A stretch of 64,000 nucleotides of DNA from assembly GCF_000429825.1 (NCBI RefSeq), contig NZ_AUCP01000014.1, positions 1 to 64,000 on the forward strand. The letters run 5' to 3'. A model generated the notes under the pieces. The model did no database searches and was not told the DNA's origin. It saw only the letters and a list, made by a program, of their open reading frames with translations. This DNA is from Cohnella thermotolerans DSM 17683 (GTDB lineage Bacteria; Bacillota; Bacilli; Paenibacillales; Paenibacillaceae). A program made the position numbers and the translations under genes. Of the stretch, positions 46,684 through 54,977 are shown piece after piece (within the stretch, counting starts at the first letter, position 1; the number at the start of each line of letters is the position of its first letter).

Positions 46684-46724
46684 CATAGTAATTGATAATG
46701 ATTCTCATTGTCAATTACTATGTG
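46684..46724 (-). promoter_or_regulatory. Fur-controlled promoter with long palindrome
   Basis: On the minus strand TTGACA (46714-46709), 18 bases, TACTAT (46690-46685). The spacer carries a Fur site with TTGATAATGA and TCATTGTCAA arms. The palindrome extends outwards to ~19-bp arms with one mismatch (ACATAGTAATTGATAATGA and its counterpart). Confidence 0.85.
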
Positions 46725-47066
46725 TAAAAATAGCGGACCTTTGGCAAAACAGCGGCTGCCAGATTCGCTGCGGTGAGGAAATCGAAGCCATCCATAAATA
46801 TTCTTTTGGTCAAGAACGAAAATATCTTAATTGTACTTCTTCAAGCAGGAACCTTATCATTTAATTCAAATAGTCGCATAAATATACGGTTTTCTGTTTG
46901 CGGCGAACCGCACGATCTGGAAGAGCGAACAGGTGGTAACAAATGAACACACGACTTGGGAAAGCGAGTAAACAACAAGTGGTACCTTCCAACTGGGCGA
47001 CGGGATCTCGAACATGATACTGCCGACGTCCCGAATCGCTATGCTCTCGAGGCATAAGGTTTGCAG
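46725..47066. other. Gene-free decayed stretch
   Basis: No open frame with a start site and family resemblance is visible. A 69-codon leftward frame at 46861-47070 has no recognisable content. With the flavodoxin fragment on one side and the permease remnant on the other, it looks like eroded iron-uptake DNA. Confidence 0.45.
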
Positions 47067-47135
47067 TCAACGCCTGGTCATCAGATAGAGGAAATAAGGA
47101 GCGCCGGTCAATGCGGTTCCCGCCACGCCGCCGGC
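47067..47135 (-). pseudogene. C-terminal remnant of a FecCD-type permease
   Basis: The minus strand reads GGVAGTALTGAPYFLYLMTRR then a stop (47069-47067). This matches the end of iron-siderophore permeases (VGxxTALxGAPYFLYLL), including those elsewhere in this window. About 21 codons are recognisable; the rest of the gene is gone and the next 40 bases are the promoter of the rightward TetR gene. Confidence 0.6.
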
Positions 47136-47176
47136 GTATTCCCCATTATATTTATCGGATTATATACAAAAGAATA

Positions 47177-47206
47177 TTGACGACTATACCGTCCGGACAG
47201 TATAGT
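47177..47206 (+). promoter_or_regulatory. Promoter and TetR operator upstream of the sulfonate locus
   Basis: TTGACG (47177-47182), 18 bases, TATAGT (47201-47206). A near-perfect 24-bp palindrome (47183-47206, arms ACTATAC and GTATAGT about a GTCCGGAC centre) fills the spacer and covers the -10, so the repressor would exclude polymerase. Confidence 0.8.
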
Positions 47207-47223
47207 AAATCTGGAGGTGCTCC

Positions 47224-47775
47224 ATGAACCAAAATTCGAAACGTGCCGCGATTCTGAAGGTAGCCTGCCGACTGGTGAGACAACTTGGCGCAGCTCACCT
47301 GACCCTCGATGCGGTCGCCAAAGAAGCAGGGGTAAGCAAAGGGGGATTGCTGTACCACTTTCCTACCAAAGAATCGTTGATCCAGGCGGCATTGGACGAT
47401 TTCCTGGACCGTTTCGACTCCGAGACGGACGCCGAGGCTTTGCGCAATCCGGCCCTCGATAACCGCTGGGCTCAAGCCTACCTGATCAAGACGTTCGACA
47501 TCGACAAGGACGACCTTGAGATGAGCTTCGGCATTTTGGCTGCCGCTTCGAATCAACCGGCCATGCTGGATCCGATGCGCGAGCGTTACGTGCTTTGGCA
47601 GAGCCGAATGACGGCGGAATGCAAGGACCCGGTCGAAGCGACGGTGGCCCGGCTGGCGGCGGACGGACTGTTTTTCTGCGAGCTGTTCGGTTTTGCGCCG
47701 CTCGAACCGCAGTTGCGTTCCGAGGTTCTGGCCTACTTGTTGAAAATGGTGAAAAGCCGTGATCAGAACGAGTAA
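47224..47775 (+). CDS. TetR/AcrR-family regulator
   Basis: 183 residues. The helix-turn-helix AAHLTLDAVAKEAGVSKGGLLYHFPTKESLIQ is in the TetR_N pattern and the C-terminal part resembles the TetR group with a conserved LLYHFPTKE recognition helix. GGAGGTGCTCC precedes ATG 47224. It likely represses its own promoter and perhaps the downstream sulfonate genes, which begin 183 bases later with no terminator between. Confidence 0.88.
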   Translation: MNQNSKRAAILKVACRLVRQLGAAHLTLDAVAKEAGVSKGGLLYHFPTKESLIQAALDDFLDRFDSETDAEALRNPALDNRWAQAYLIKTFDIDKDDLEMSFGILAAASNQPAMLDPMRERYVLWQSRMTAECKDPVEATVARLAADGLFFCELFGFAPLEPQLRSEVLAYLLKMVKSRDQNE

Positions 47776-47958
47776 CGGTTGGCTTCGGGTCGTTATCGGC
47801 GGACTTCCGGATGTCGGGTGAGCCCGATTCATATCATCGCTGTCGGCTCCGCCCTGCCCGTGCGGCATCCGCCGGATAACGGCGGACCGTCGGATTTCAC
47901 GCCTCAAACCCAACTATGTCAATGTGTTTAATTTGTATACGGCGAAGGAAGTGATCGT

Positions 47959-48768
47959 TTGGCTGCACCGTTGTCTCGTCCCTTAAAAGTCAGCCGATCC
48001 AAAGGTTATGTTCTATATTTTACCGTCTCCTGCTGCTCTGTCCTGGCTCTCTTCACGATCTGGTGGATCGCCAGCCATTATGGATGGGTAAATCCCCTGT
48101 TCCTGCCCTCGCCTGCTGACGTCTGGTCGGCATTCACGGATATCGCACGTGAAGGTTACAAGGGCAGTACCCTGCTGGGACATGTCGGAGCAAGCCTGCG
48201 GCGAATTCTGATTGCCATGTTCTTCGTGTTCGTCACCGCCGTTCCGCTGGGTATCGTATGCGGGAGAAGCCGCCTGGTCCGAGCCGTCTTCGATCCGATC
48301 ATCGAGTTTTACCGGCCGCTTCCTCCTTTGGCCTATTACTCGCTGCTCGTGCTTTGGTTCGGCATCGGAGATACGTCCAAAGTGATCCTGCTGTTCTTAA
48401 GCGGATTTGCGCCGATGTTTATCGCTGCCGTATACAGCGCCAGGCGTATCCCCGCCGACCGGATCAACGGCGCCAGGTCCTTGGGCGCGAACGGATTCCG
48501 GCTGTATGCATTTGTCATTTTCCCTTCCTGTCTCCCCGACTTGCTGACCGGCTTCCGGACGGCGGTTGGCGTCACGTACGCCACACTGGTGGCCGCGGAG
48601 ATGGTCGCCGCGGTATCGGGAATCGGCTGGATGGCGCTCGACGCGAGCAAATACTTGCGAAGCGACATCATTTACGCCGTCATCATCATTATGGGCATCA
48701 TCGCGATTCTCATCGATTCGGCCATCCGGCTGCTGATTCGCCGGGTATCGCCATGGATCGAACAATAA
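47959..48768 (+). CDS. ssuC: Aliphatic sulfonate/taurine ABC transporter permease (SsuC-like)
   Basis: 269-residue BPD_transp_1 permease with six membrane helices. The coupling segment is ARSLGANGFRLYAFVIFPSCLPDLLTGFRTAVGVTYATLVAAEM, typical for the SsuC/TauC group, followed by GIGWMALDASKYL. TTG 47959 is preceded by AAGGAAG. First gene of a transport-oxygenase operon with the binding protein, ATPase and monooxygenase. Confidence 0.88.
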   Translation: MAAPLSRPLKVSRSKGYVLYFTVSCCSVLALFTIWWIASHYGWVNPLFLPSPADVWSAFTDIAREGYKGSTLLGHVGASLRRILIAMFFVFVTAVPLGIVCGRSRLVRAVFDPIIEFYRPLPPLAYYSLLVLWFGIGDTSKVILLFLSGFAPMFIAAVYSARRIPADRINGARSLGANGFRLYAFVIFPSCLPDLLTGFRTAVGVTYATLVAAEMVAAVSGIGWMALDASKYLRSDIIYAVIIIMGIIAILIDSAIRLLIRRVSPWIEQ

Positions 48769-48795
48769 ACCAAACGATTATAAGGAGCGATTAAC

Positions 48796-49890
48796 ATGAA
48801 CGGATTGAACCGCAAGCTTTCCCGTCTGCTCGCTTTGTCCCTGATGACTGTCCTGCTGTTGGCTGTCGCCGCCTGCGGCGCCAAAAATGAAACGTCCGAC
48901 GTCTCCGGCAATCCGGGCCAAGCTTCCTCTGCGGCCGCTCCGTCCACGAAAGCGGCACCCGAGCTGCCGAAGGAGATTCGGATCGGCTATCAAGTGTCCC
49001 CGAACGGCGAGCTGATGGCTAAAGCTCTCGGCCTTGCCGAGAAAAAATTTCCGGGCGTCAAAATTTCCTGGTTGAAATTCGACTCCGGACGGGACGTCAA
49101 TACGGCTATCGCCAGCGGAAGCATTGATTTCGGGCTTGTCGGCACGCCCCCGGGCGCTTCCGGAATCGCACAGGGATTGCCGGATCAAATTTATTACATT
49201 CACGACGTCATCGGGGACAGCGAAGCCCTCGTCGTCCAGAGCAAATCCGGGATAGCAAGCCTCCAGGATCTGAAGGGCAAGACGATTGCCACGACATTCG
49301 GCTCCACGTCGCACTTCAGTCTGCTGTCGGCGTTGAAACAGGCAAACATCGATCCTTCGACAATAAAAATCATCGACATGCAGGCACCCGATCTGGCGGC
49401 AGCCTGGCAGCGCGGAGACATCGACGGCGCCTACACGTGGCAGCCCGTCCAATCCAAATTGCTTGCTGCCGGGGGCAAGGTCATCATTACGTCCAAGGAA
49501 GTGGCCGACAAGGGCGCGCTGACCGGCGAGTTCGGCGTGGTGCACAACGATTTTCTCGCGAAATACCCGAATGTGGTGAAGCAATACATCGAGGTGCTTG
49601 ACGAAGGAACCAAATATTACCGAGACCATCCGAAGGAAGCCTCCGAGGCGCTCTCCAAAGAGCTGGGCCTCACACCGGAAGAGACGCTCAAAGCCATGAA
49701 CGAAATCACCGTGCTTGACGCTTCCCAGCAAACGGACGAGAAATATATGGGCACGCCCGACAAACCTGGCGCGTTCGGCGCCTTATTGAAGGCTACCGCC
49801 GATTTTCTGGTCGAGCAACAATCGATCAAAAGCGCGCCGGACGTTTCCGTCTTCCAAAAAGCGATCCGTAACGATCTGTACGTACAATAA
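48796..49890 (+). CDS. ssuA: Sulfonate/nitrate/taurine-type substrate-binding lipoprotein (SsuA-like)
   Basis: Lipobox VAAC anchors a 364-residue NMT1/SsuA-type protein: IRIGYQVSPNGELMAKALGL, SGSIDFGLVGTPPG-like ligand site, LKGKTIATTFGSTSHFSLLSALKQANID, QAPDLAAAWQRGDIDGAYTWQP. It should recognise an alkanesulfonate or related sulfur compound. Located 27 bases after ssuC. Confidence 0.88.
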   Translation: MNGLNRKLSRLLALSLMTVLLLAVAACGAKNETSDVSGNPGQASSAAAPSTKAAPELPKEIRIGYQVSPNGELMAKALGLAEKKFPGVKISWLKFDSGRDVNTAIASGSIDFGLVGTPPGASGIAQGLPDQIYYIHDVIGDSEALVVQSKSGIASLQDLKGKTIATTFGSTSHFSLLSALKQANIDPSTIKIIDMQAPDLAAAWQRGDIDGAYTWQPVQSKLLAAGGKVIITSKEVADKGALTGEFGVVHNDFLAKYPNVVKQYIEVLDEGTKYYRDHPKEASEALSKELGLTPEETLKAMNEITVLDASQQTDEKYMGTPDKPGAFGALLKATADFLVEQQSIKSAPDVSVFQKAIRNDLYVQ

Positions 49891-49909
49891 AACAAGGTAG
49901 GGAGGCTGC

Positions 49910-50731
49910 ATGATCATGGGAACCCGTGCGGTAAATGCGGCTGAGACGGTGGAAGCGGGAGTTCGGCTGACGGATATCTCATTGGCGTATGGCGATGGTG
50001 CCGGCGGACGGCCGGTGCTTCAAGGGGTCAACTTCACCTTGCGGCCCGACGATTTCGTCTGCGTGCTGGGACCCTCGGGGTGCGGCAAGTCGTCCCTGCT
50101 CCATATTATTGCGGGATACCTCCGGCCTACGGAAGGCACGGTCCGGATCAACGGCGTTTTGCATACAAGGCCCGATCCGCAAGTCGGCGTCGTGTTTCAG
50201 CATCATAATTTGTTTCCATGGCTCTCAATCTCGGAAAATGTCGCTTTCGGACTACGCATGGCGGGCATACCCAGAAAAGAACGGATGCGCCGGACTGCCG
50301 ATTATCTCTCCCTTGTCGGTCTGGAGTCGGCCGCGTCTCTCCTGCCGCATCAGCTCTCCGGCGGCATGAAACAGCGGGCGGCATTGGCGAGAACGCTGGC
50401 CGCGGAGCCAAGCATCGTGCTTATGGATGAGCCGTTTAGCGCGCTGGACGCCTTAACCAGGGAATCGATGCAGCAGCATCTGATCGGCATCTGGCAGCGT
50501 ACTCGGACGTGCATCTTCTTCATCACGCACGATGTCGATGAAGCGCTTCTGCTGGGGCGACGGATCATGGTGATGCAGCCGGGCCCCGGGCGCTTCGTCG
50601 AGGATTTCGAGAATCCGCTGTGCCAGGCGGAAATCGGCTTGCCCCTTCATGAGCTGCGCGCCGCAAAGGAATATATCCCGCTGCGTCAACGTTTAATGAT
50701 GTCCATCGCTGGCGATAGAACAGAATCTTAG
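49910..50731 (+). CDS. ssuB: Sulfonate ABC transporter ATP-binding protein (SsuB/TauB-like)
   Basis: Walker A GPSGCGKSS, Q-loop VVFQHHNLFPWL, signature LSGGMKQRAALARTL, Walker B IVLMDEPFSALD, switch His FFITHDVDEALLL. Energises the SsuC permease. ATG 49910 or the inner ATG at 49916; AGGGAGG lies upstream. The C-terminal ~30 residues are charged, as in TauB proteins. Confidence 0.9.
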   Translation: MIMGTRAVNAAETVEAGVRLTDISLAYGDGAGGRPVLQGVNFTLRPDDFVCVLGPSGCGKSSLLHIIAGYLRPTEGTVRINGVLHTRPDPQVGVVFQHHNLFPWLSISENVAFGLRMAGIPRKERMRRTADYLSLVGLESAASLLPHQLSGGMKQRAALARTLAAEPSIVLMDEPFSALDALTRESMQQHLIGIWQRTRTCIFFITHDVDEALLLGRRIMVMQPGPGRFVEDFENPLCQAEIGLPLHELRAAKEYIPLRQRLMMSIAGDRTES

Positions 50732-50742
50732 GAGGAACACGC

Positions 50743-51873
50743 ATGGAGATGTTTTGGTACTTGCCCACGATGGGCGACGGACGTTATCTCGGCACGACAA
50801 AAGGCGCCAAAGTAACGGATCTGCATTATTTTCGTCAGATTGCGCAAGCCGTGGACCGCCTCGGCTACACCGGCATGCTTGTTCCGACCGGCCATGCCTG
50901 CGAAGACGGCTGGGTCGTCGCTTCGGCGCTCATGCAGGCGACGGAGACGCTGAAGTTTCTGGTCGCCGTACGGCCCGGCGGCATATCGGTCAGCATCGCC
51001 GCACGCATGGCCGCCTCGTTCGACCGGCTGTCGTCCGGCAGGCTGCTAATCAACGTCGTGACCGGCGGCGATCCCTATGAAATGAGAGGCGACGGCATCT
51101 TCCTCTCCCACAGCGAGCGCTACGAAGCGACCGACGAGTTCCTCGACGTGTGGAAGCGTCTCATGACGGGAGAATCCGTGACCTATCATGGCAAGCATAT
51201 CCGCGTAGAGAATGCCAAACTGCAGTATGTCCCGTTCGATCGGCAGTCCCCGCCGTTGTTTATCGGCGCTTCGTCGGAGGCGGGCCATCAAGTGGCGGCC
51301 AAGCACATCGATACGTATCTGACCTGGGCCGAGACGCCTGCCATGGTAGCCGAGAAAATCGCCGACGTAAGAGCCCGCGCGCAAGCGCTGGGCCGCCGGA
51401 TCAAATTCGGCCTGCGCGTGCAGATTATCGTGCGCGAAACGACCGAAGAAGCTTGGGCCGCAGCCAACCGGTTAATCCAGTACGTCTCCGAAGAAGACAT
51501 CCAAGCAGCCCAAGCTCTGTTCGATCGATTCGACTCCGTCGGGCAACGCCGCATGACGCAATTGGTGCGAGACAATATGGAGCGGCTTGAAGTTAGCCCC
51601 AACCTTTGGGCGGGCATCGGGCAGGTGCGGGGCGGCGTCGGCACGGCGCTCGTGGGCAATCCGGACGAAGTGGCGGAACGATTAAAGGAGTATGCGTCTC
51701 TTGGCATCGATACGTTCATTCTGTCCGGCTACCCGCACCTGGAGGAAGCCTACCGCATTTCCGAGCTTCTTTTCCCGAAATTGCCTGTTGCTTATCCGGA
51801 ACGCCGGGAAGTGTCGCCATGGGCGCCGATGGGCGAGTTGATCGCCGAGAACCGAAAGCCAAGAGAGGCGTAG
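50743..51873 (+). CDS. ssuD: FMNH2-dependent alkanesulfonate monooxygenase (SsuD-like)
   Basis: A 376-residue luciferase-like TIM-barrel flavoenzyme that splits alkanesulfonates into aldehyde and sulfite. Recognised by MEMFWYLPTMGDGRYLGTT, GHACEDGWVVASALM, LVAVRPGGISVSIAARMAASFDRLS, INVVTGGDPYEMRGDG and FIGASSEAG. Length matches SsuD. AGGAGG is 6 bases upstream. No SsuE-type FMN reductase gene is adjacent, so reduced FMN must come from elsewhere. Confidence 0.92.
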   Translation: MEMFWYLPTMGDGRYLGTTKGAKVTDLHYFRQIAQAVDRLGYTGMLVPTGHACEDGWVVASALMQATETLKFLVAVRPGGISVSIAARMAASFDRLSSGRLLINVVTGGDPYEMRGDGIFLSHSERYEATDEFLDVWKRLMTGESVTYHGKHIRVENAKLQYVPFDRQSPPLFIGASSEAGHQVAAKHIDTYLTWAETPAMVAEKIADVRARAQALGRRIKFGLRVQIIVRETTEEAWAAANRLIQYVSEEDIQAAQALFDRFDSVGQRRMTQLVRDNMERLEVSPNLWAGIGQVRGGVGTALVGNPDEVAERLKEYASLGIDTFILSGYPHLEEAYRISELLFPKLPVAYPERREVSPWAPMGELIAENRKPREA

Positions 51874-51930
51874 GCGGAGCGGATAAGAGTCCGAATATGG
51901 TTGGCTCGCCATCGCAAGCTTTCCAGTAAA

Positions 51931-51975
51931 AAAACGCACATTGAGCGCCGGCAAAGCGAGCTCGATGTGCGTTTT
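51931..51975. terminator. Bidirectional terminator between ssuD and the M20 hydrolase gene
   Basis: Arms AAAACGCACAT (51931-51941) and ATGTGCGTTTT (51965-51975) with an inner GAGC/GCTC stem. A/T runs on both sides serve the two convergent operons. Confidence 0.85.
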
Positions 51976-51984
51976 CCGACTATG

Positions 51985-53169
51985 TCATCTGAATGCCCTC
52001 TGCCATTTGTCCACGAGCAGCAACAGGAGCTTCAAACCCGTGTCCATTCCATCCTCATCCACGGTGAAACGCGGAGTATGATGAGGGTAATGGCTTTCCT
52101 TCTCCTCGTTGCGTGAGCCGACGTAGATAAAAGCTCCAGGCACCTTTTGCAGATAAGCCGAGAAGTCCTCCGCACCGAGCACCGGCTTCATTTCCTGCAG
52201 CGCCTCTTTACCGAAAAAGCCTGCGGCAACCTCACGGACATCCTCTACGAGCTGCGCGTCATTTACGAGCGGACGGTACCCGTACCGGTAATCGAGCTCG
52301 CACACAGCCCCATGGGCGGCGCCTACCCCTTCAATAACCTGCCGGATCATTCCCGGCATTTTGTCGCGGATTTCCTGGTCAAAAGCACGGAACGTGCCGC
52401 TGATCTTCAGCTCCTCCGGAAACGAATTGTACGACGTTCCCCCATGAATCTGAGTAAGGGACAGTACGGCACGATCCAGCGGATCCAAACGGCGGGCAAC
52501 GATATGCTGCAGGTTCGTGATCACCTGGGCCGCGGTCGAGATGACATCCACAGACTGATGAGGGTACGCGGCATGCCCTCCCGTTCCCCGAACGATGATG
52601 TCGAACGCGTCATTTCCGGCCATCGCCGGACCGGCAATCACCCCGATTTTGCCTGTCTCGATCCAGGAAACGAGGTGCAGGCCGTAAATGGCGTCCACGC
52701 CGTCCAGCACACCGGCTTCCACCAGCTGCTCCGCTCCACCGGGAACCTGCTCTTCCGCATGCTGAAAAATAAACCGGATTTCTCCTGCAATCCGTTTCTT
52801 CTGACCGGCTAAAATTTTAGCGGCACCGAGAAGAATCGCCGCGTGGCTGTCGTGCCCGCAGGCGTGGCTGACTCCCGGATTTTGCGATACAAACTCGAAC
52901 CGGTTCTCCTCCTGAATCGGCAGCGCATCGATATCCGCCCGAAACGCCAACGTTTTGCCGGGGCGGCTGCCGATCAGGCGGGCTACGACACTGGTCGGTG
53001 TCGGCCTTGAGAGCTCGAGCCCGCCGAACGATTCCAATTGCTCGGCGATATAAGCCGATGTCCTCACTTCCTGGAACGACAATTCAGGATAGCGGTGAAA
53101 ATGTCTGCGCCAATCCACAACCTGCTGCTGCAGAGCCTCAGCCTGCTTCATCCATTCTGCCAGCGTCAT
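51985..53169 (-). CDS. M20-family aminoacylase/amidohydrolase (HipO/AmaA-like)
   Basis: A 394-residue two-domain metallopeptidase-like enzyme that removes acyl groups from amino acids. The dinuclear metal site is seen in SHACGHDSHAAILLGAA, the FQHAEEQVPGGA Glu pair, YGLHLVSW and HTPRFTVDED. The dimerisation/lid domain follows GHAAYPHQSVDVI. Last gene of the hydantoinase/polyamine-type operon, so it could act on the carbamoyl- or acyl-amino acid released by HyuAB; a specific N-carbamoylase is not distinguishable by eye. GAGGAGG is 8 bases upstream. Confidence 0.85.
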   Translation of the reverse strand: MTLAEWMKQAEALQQQVVDWRRHFHRYPELSFQEVRTSAYIAEQLESFGGLELSRPTPTSVVARLIGSRPGKTLAFRADIDALPIQEENRFEFVSQNPGVSHACGHDSHAAILLGAAKILAGQKKRIAGEIRFIFQHAEEQVPGGAEQLVEAGVLDGVDAIYGLHLVSWIETGKIGVIAGPAMAGNDAFDIIVRGTGGHAAYPHQSVDVISTAAQVITNLQHIVARRLDPLDRAVLSLTQIHGGTSYNSFPEELKISGTFRAFDQEIRDKMPGMIRQVIEGVGAAHGAVCELDYRYGYRPLVNDAQLVEDVREVAAGFFGKEALQEMKPVLGAEDFSAYLQKVPGAFIYVGSRNEEKESHYPHHTPRFTVDEDGMDTGLKLLLLLVDKWQRAFR

Positions 53170-53256
53170 ATTTAAAACCTCCTCTTCTATTTAGAGGGGC
53201 CAGGATCCCGGCTACCACCGCGAACCTGGCCCCATGCAATATACAATCCGGCTGGC

Positions 53257-54102
53257 TTACATCACTTTCGTCAGGCCGACCGTTTTATCAATAATAATCA
53301 GCGCAATGACGGCAAACGCAATGAACATGACCGAAATCGCATTGACGGACGGATCGAAGGTCTGATCGATATAACTGAAGATCCGGACCGGAATCGTAAT
53401 ATTACCCGGTGACGATACAAACAAGCTGACCGACACTTCCCCGAAGGATTCCACGATGGAGAAGACCGTGCCGGCAATCATTCCCGGCTTAATCAGCGGT
53501 AAGGTCACTCGCCGGAAAGTGGACCATCTGCCGGCACCCAAACTCATGGAGGCGGACTCCAGCTTGGGATCAAGCCCTATTACACTGACGCTGACCACCC
53601 GGACAACATACGGGAAGGCCACGACCATATGCCCGATGACAAGCCCGGTCAAAGAGTTGATGATTCCAAGGCTTGTAAATTCATACAGCAGCGCAATGCC
53701 CAGAACAACCTGCGGAATCATGAGCGGGGACAGCATCAGGGACTGGATGGCTTCCCGTCCTCTGAACTTCAGGCGTCCTAGCCCGTATGCCGCCGCCGTA
53801 CCCAGCAGCACGGTCAGCGGGGTCACGATCGCCAGCAGAATCAGGCTGACCCGGAGAGCCTCCCACCAGTCGCTGTTCTGGAATACCGCTGTAAACCAGC
53901 GAACCGAGAACGAAGACGGAGGAAAGGTCGGATACTCGGTAGGACTGAACGCCGAAAGGATGATGACCAAAATCGGCGAGATCAGAAACAGATAGACGAT
54001 GATGCCTGCGATCCATATAAGGGCGGTCAGCGCTGAGAACTTGCGTCTGCGACGCGGCTTCCCCGTCCCGCTACGCTGCGAATGACTTGTCGTCTCAGTC
54101 AT
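53257..54102 (-). CDS. ABC transporter permease, PotC-like
   Basis: 281-residue BPD_transp_1 permease with six helices and the segment LESASMSLGAGRWSTFRRVTLPLIKPGMIAGTVFSIVESFGEVSVSLFV, characteristic of the spermidine/putrescine and iron(III) permease group. Starts 8 bases inside the PotB-like gene. The N-terminus is very basic. Confidence 0.88.
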   Translation of the reverse strand: MTETTSHSQRSGTGKPRRRRKFSALTALIWIAGIIVYLFLISPILVIILSAFSPTEYPTFPPSSFSVRWFTAVFQNSDWWEALRVSLILLAIVTPLTVLLGTAAAYGLGRLKFRGREAIQSLMLSPLMIPQVVLGIALLYEFTSLGIINSLTGLVIGHMVVAFPYVVRVVSVSVIGLDPKLESASMSLGAGRWSTFRRVTLPLIKPGMIAGTVFSIVESFGEVSVSLFVSSPGNITIPVRIFSYIDQTFDPSVNAISVMFIAFAVIALIIIDKTVGLTKVM

Positions 54103-54973
54103 GAAGTCTCGCCTCCCATCTTTTCGAAATCCAACTGATCAGCCCGACGACGATGGCCACCAAAACTAGCAAGGTCATGGAGAGTGCAGCCGCAAACGGC
54201 ATATTAAATACCTGCACAGCCTGCTGATAGATGGACAACGGCAGCAGCGGCTGAAGCCGTCCGCCGACCAGCAGCGGCGTAATATAACTGCCTGCAGCCA
54301 GCGAGAATACGATCGCTGCGCCGGACAGCAAACCGGGCAGCGTCAGCGGGAAGGTCACTTTGAAAAAAGTGCGGATCCGCCCTGCCCCAAGACTCATGGA
54401 CGCCTGCCGAAGCTTCGGCTGAATTTCTCCCATCGAGGTCGCAATCGGCAATACGGCGAATGGCAGCATGACCTGCACATAGGCAATAACCACCGCTTTC
54501 ATGGACCACAAGAGCGACAGCGGTTTGTCGATCAGATGCAGCTTAAGCAGCGCCTCATTCAGAAGGCCGTTCTGCGCCATGATGACGATCCAGGCGAACG
54601 TCCGGATCACCACGCTGGTCAGCAGCGGAGAAATCAGCAGGATATAAAAGAAGGTGCGCAACCCCTTGCTCCCTGTTCTCACAAGCAGATAGGCTGCCGG
54701 ATATGCCGCTATAATCACAATGACTGTCGTTAGCGCAGCCACGCCAAGAGTCGAACGAATGGTCGTTAAATAGGAAGCGGAGGTAAAGATCTCGGTATAG
54801 TTTTTCAAGCTGTACGAAGGCAGAACATTCAGCAAGCTGTCCACTTCACGGAAGCTGAGGACAATCAGCATGATAAAGGGAACGACCAGAAAGGCGAGCA
54901 GAAACAGCAGAGCCGGCGACAGCATCAGCCAGTAAAAAGAAAGGGTTCGGCGTACAACCGTATTTCGGGCCAC
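54095..54973 (-). CDS. ABC transporter permease, PotB-like
   Basis: 292 residues, six helices, with LRQASMSLGAGRIRTFFKVTFPLTLPGLLSGAAIVFSLAAGSYITP as coupling segment. GTG 54973 has GGAAGGGGTG 7 bases upstream and lies 4 bases after the ATPase stop; the longer frame upstream overlaps the ATPase gene and is not used. Confidence 0.88.
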   Translation of the reverse strand: MARNTVVRRTLSFYWLMLSPALLFLLAFLVVPFIMLIVLSFREVDSLLNVLPSYSLKNYTEIFTSASYLTTIRSTLGVAALTTVIVIIAAYPAAYLLVRTGSKGLRTFFYILLISPLLTSVVIRTFAWIVIMAQNGLLNEALLKLHLIDKPLSLLWSMKAVVIAYVQVMLPFAVLPIATSMGEIQPKLRQASMSLGAGRIRTFFKVTFPLTLPGLLSGAAIVFSLAAGSYITPLLVGGRLQPLLPLSIYQQAVQVFNMPFAAALSMTLLVLVAIVVGLISWISKRWEARLHD

Positions 54974-54977
54974 GACT

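Noticed and set aside
46861-47070. 69-codon leftward frame
   Set aside because: No family resemblance or ribosome site; it lies in decayed DNA beside the permease remnant.
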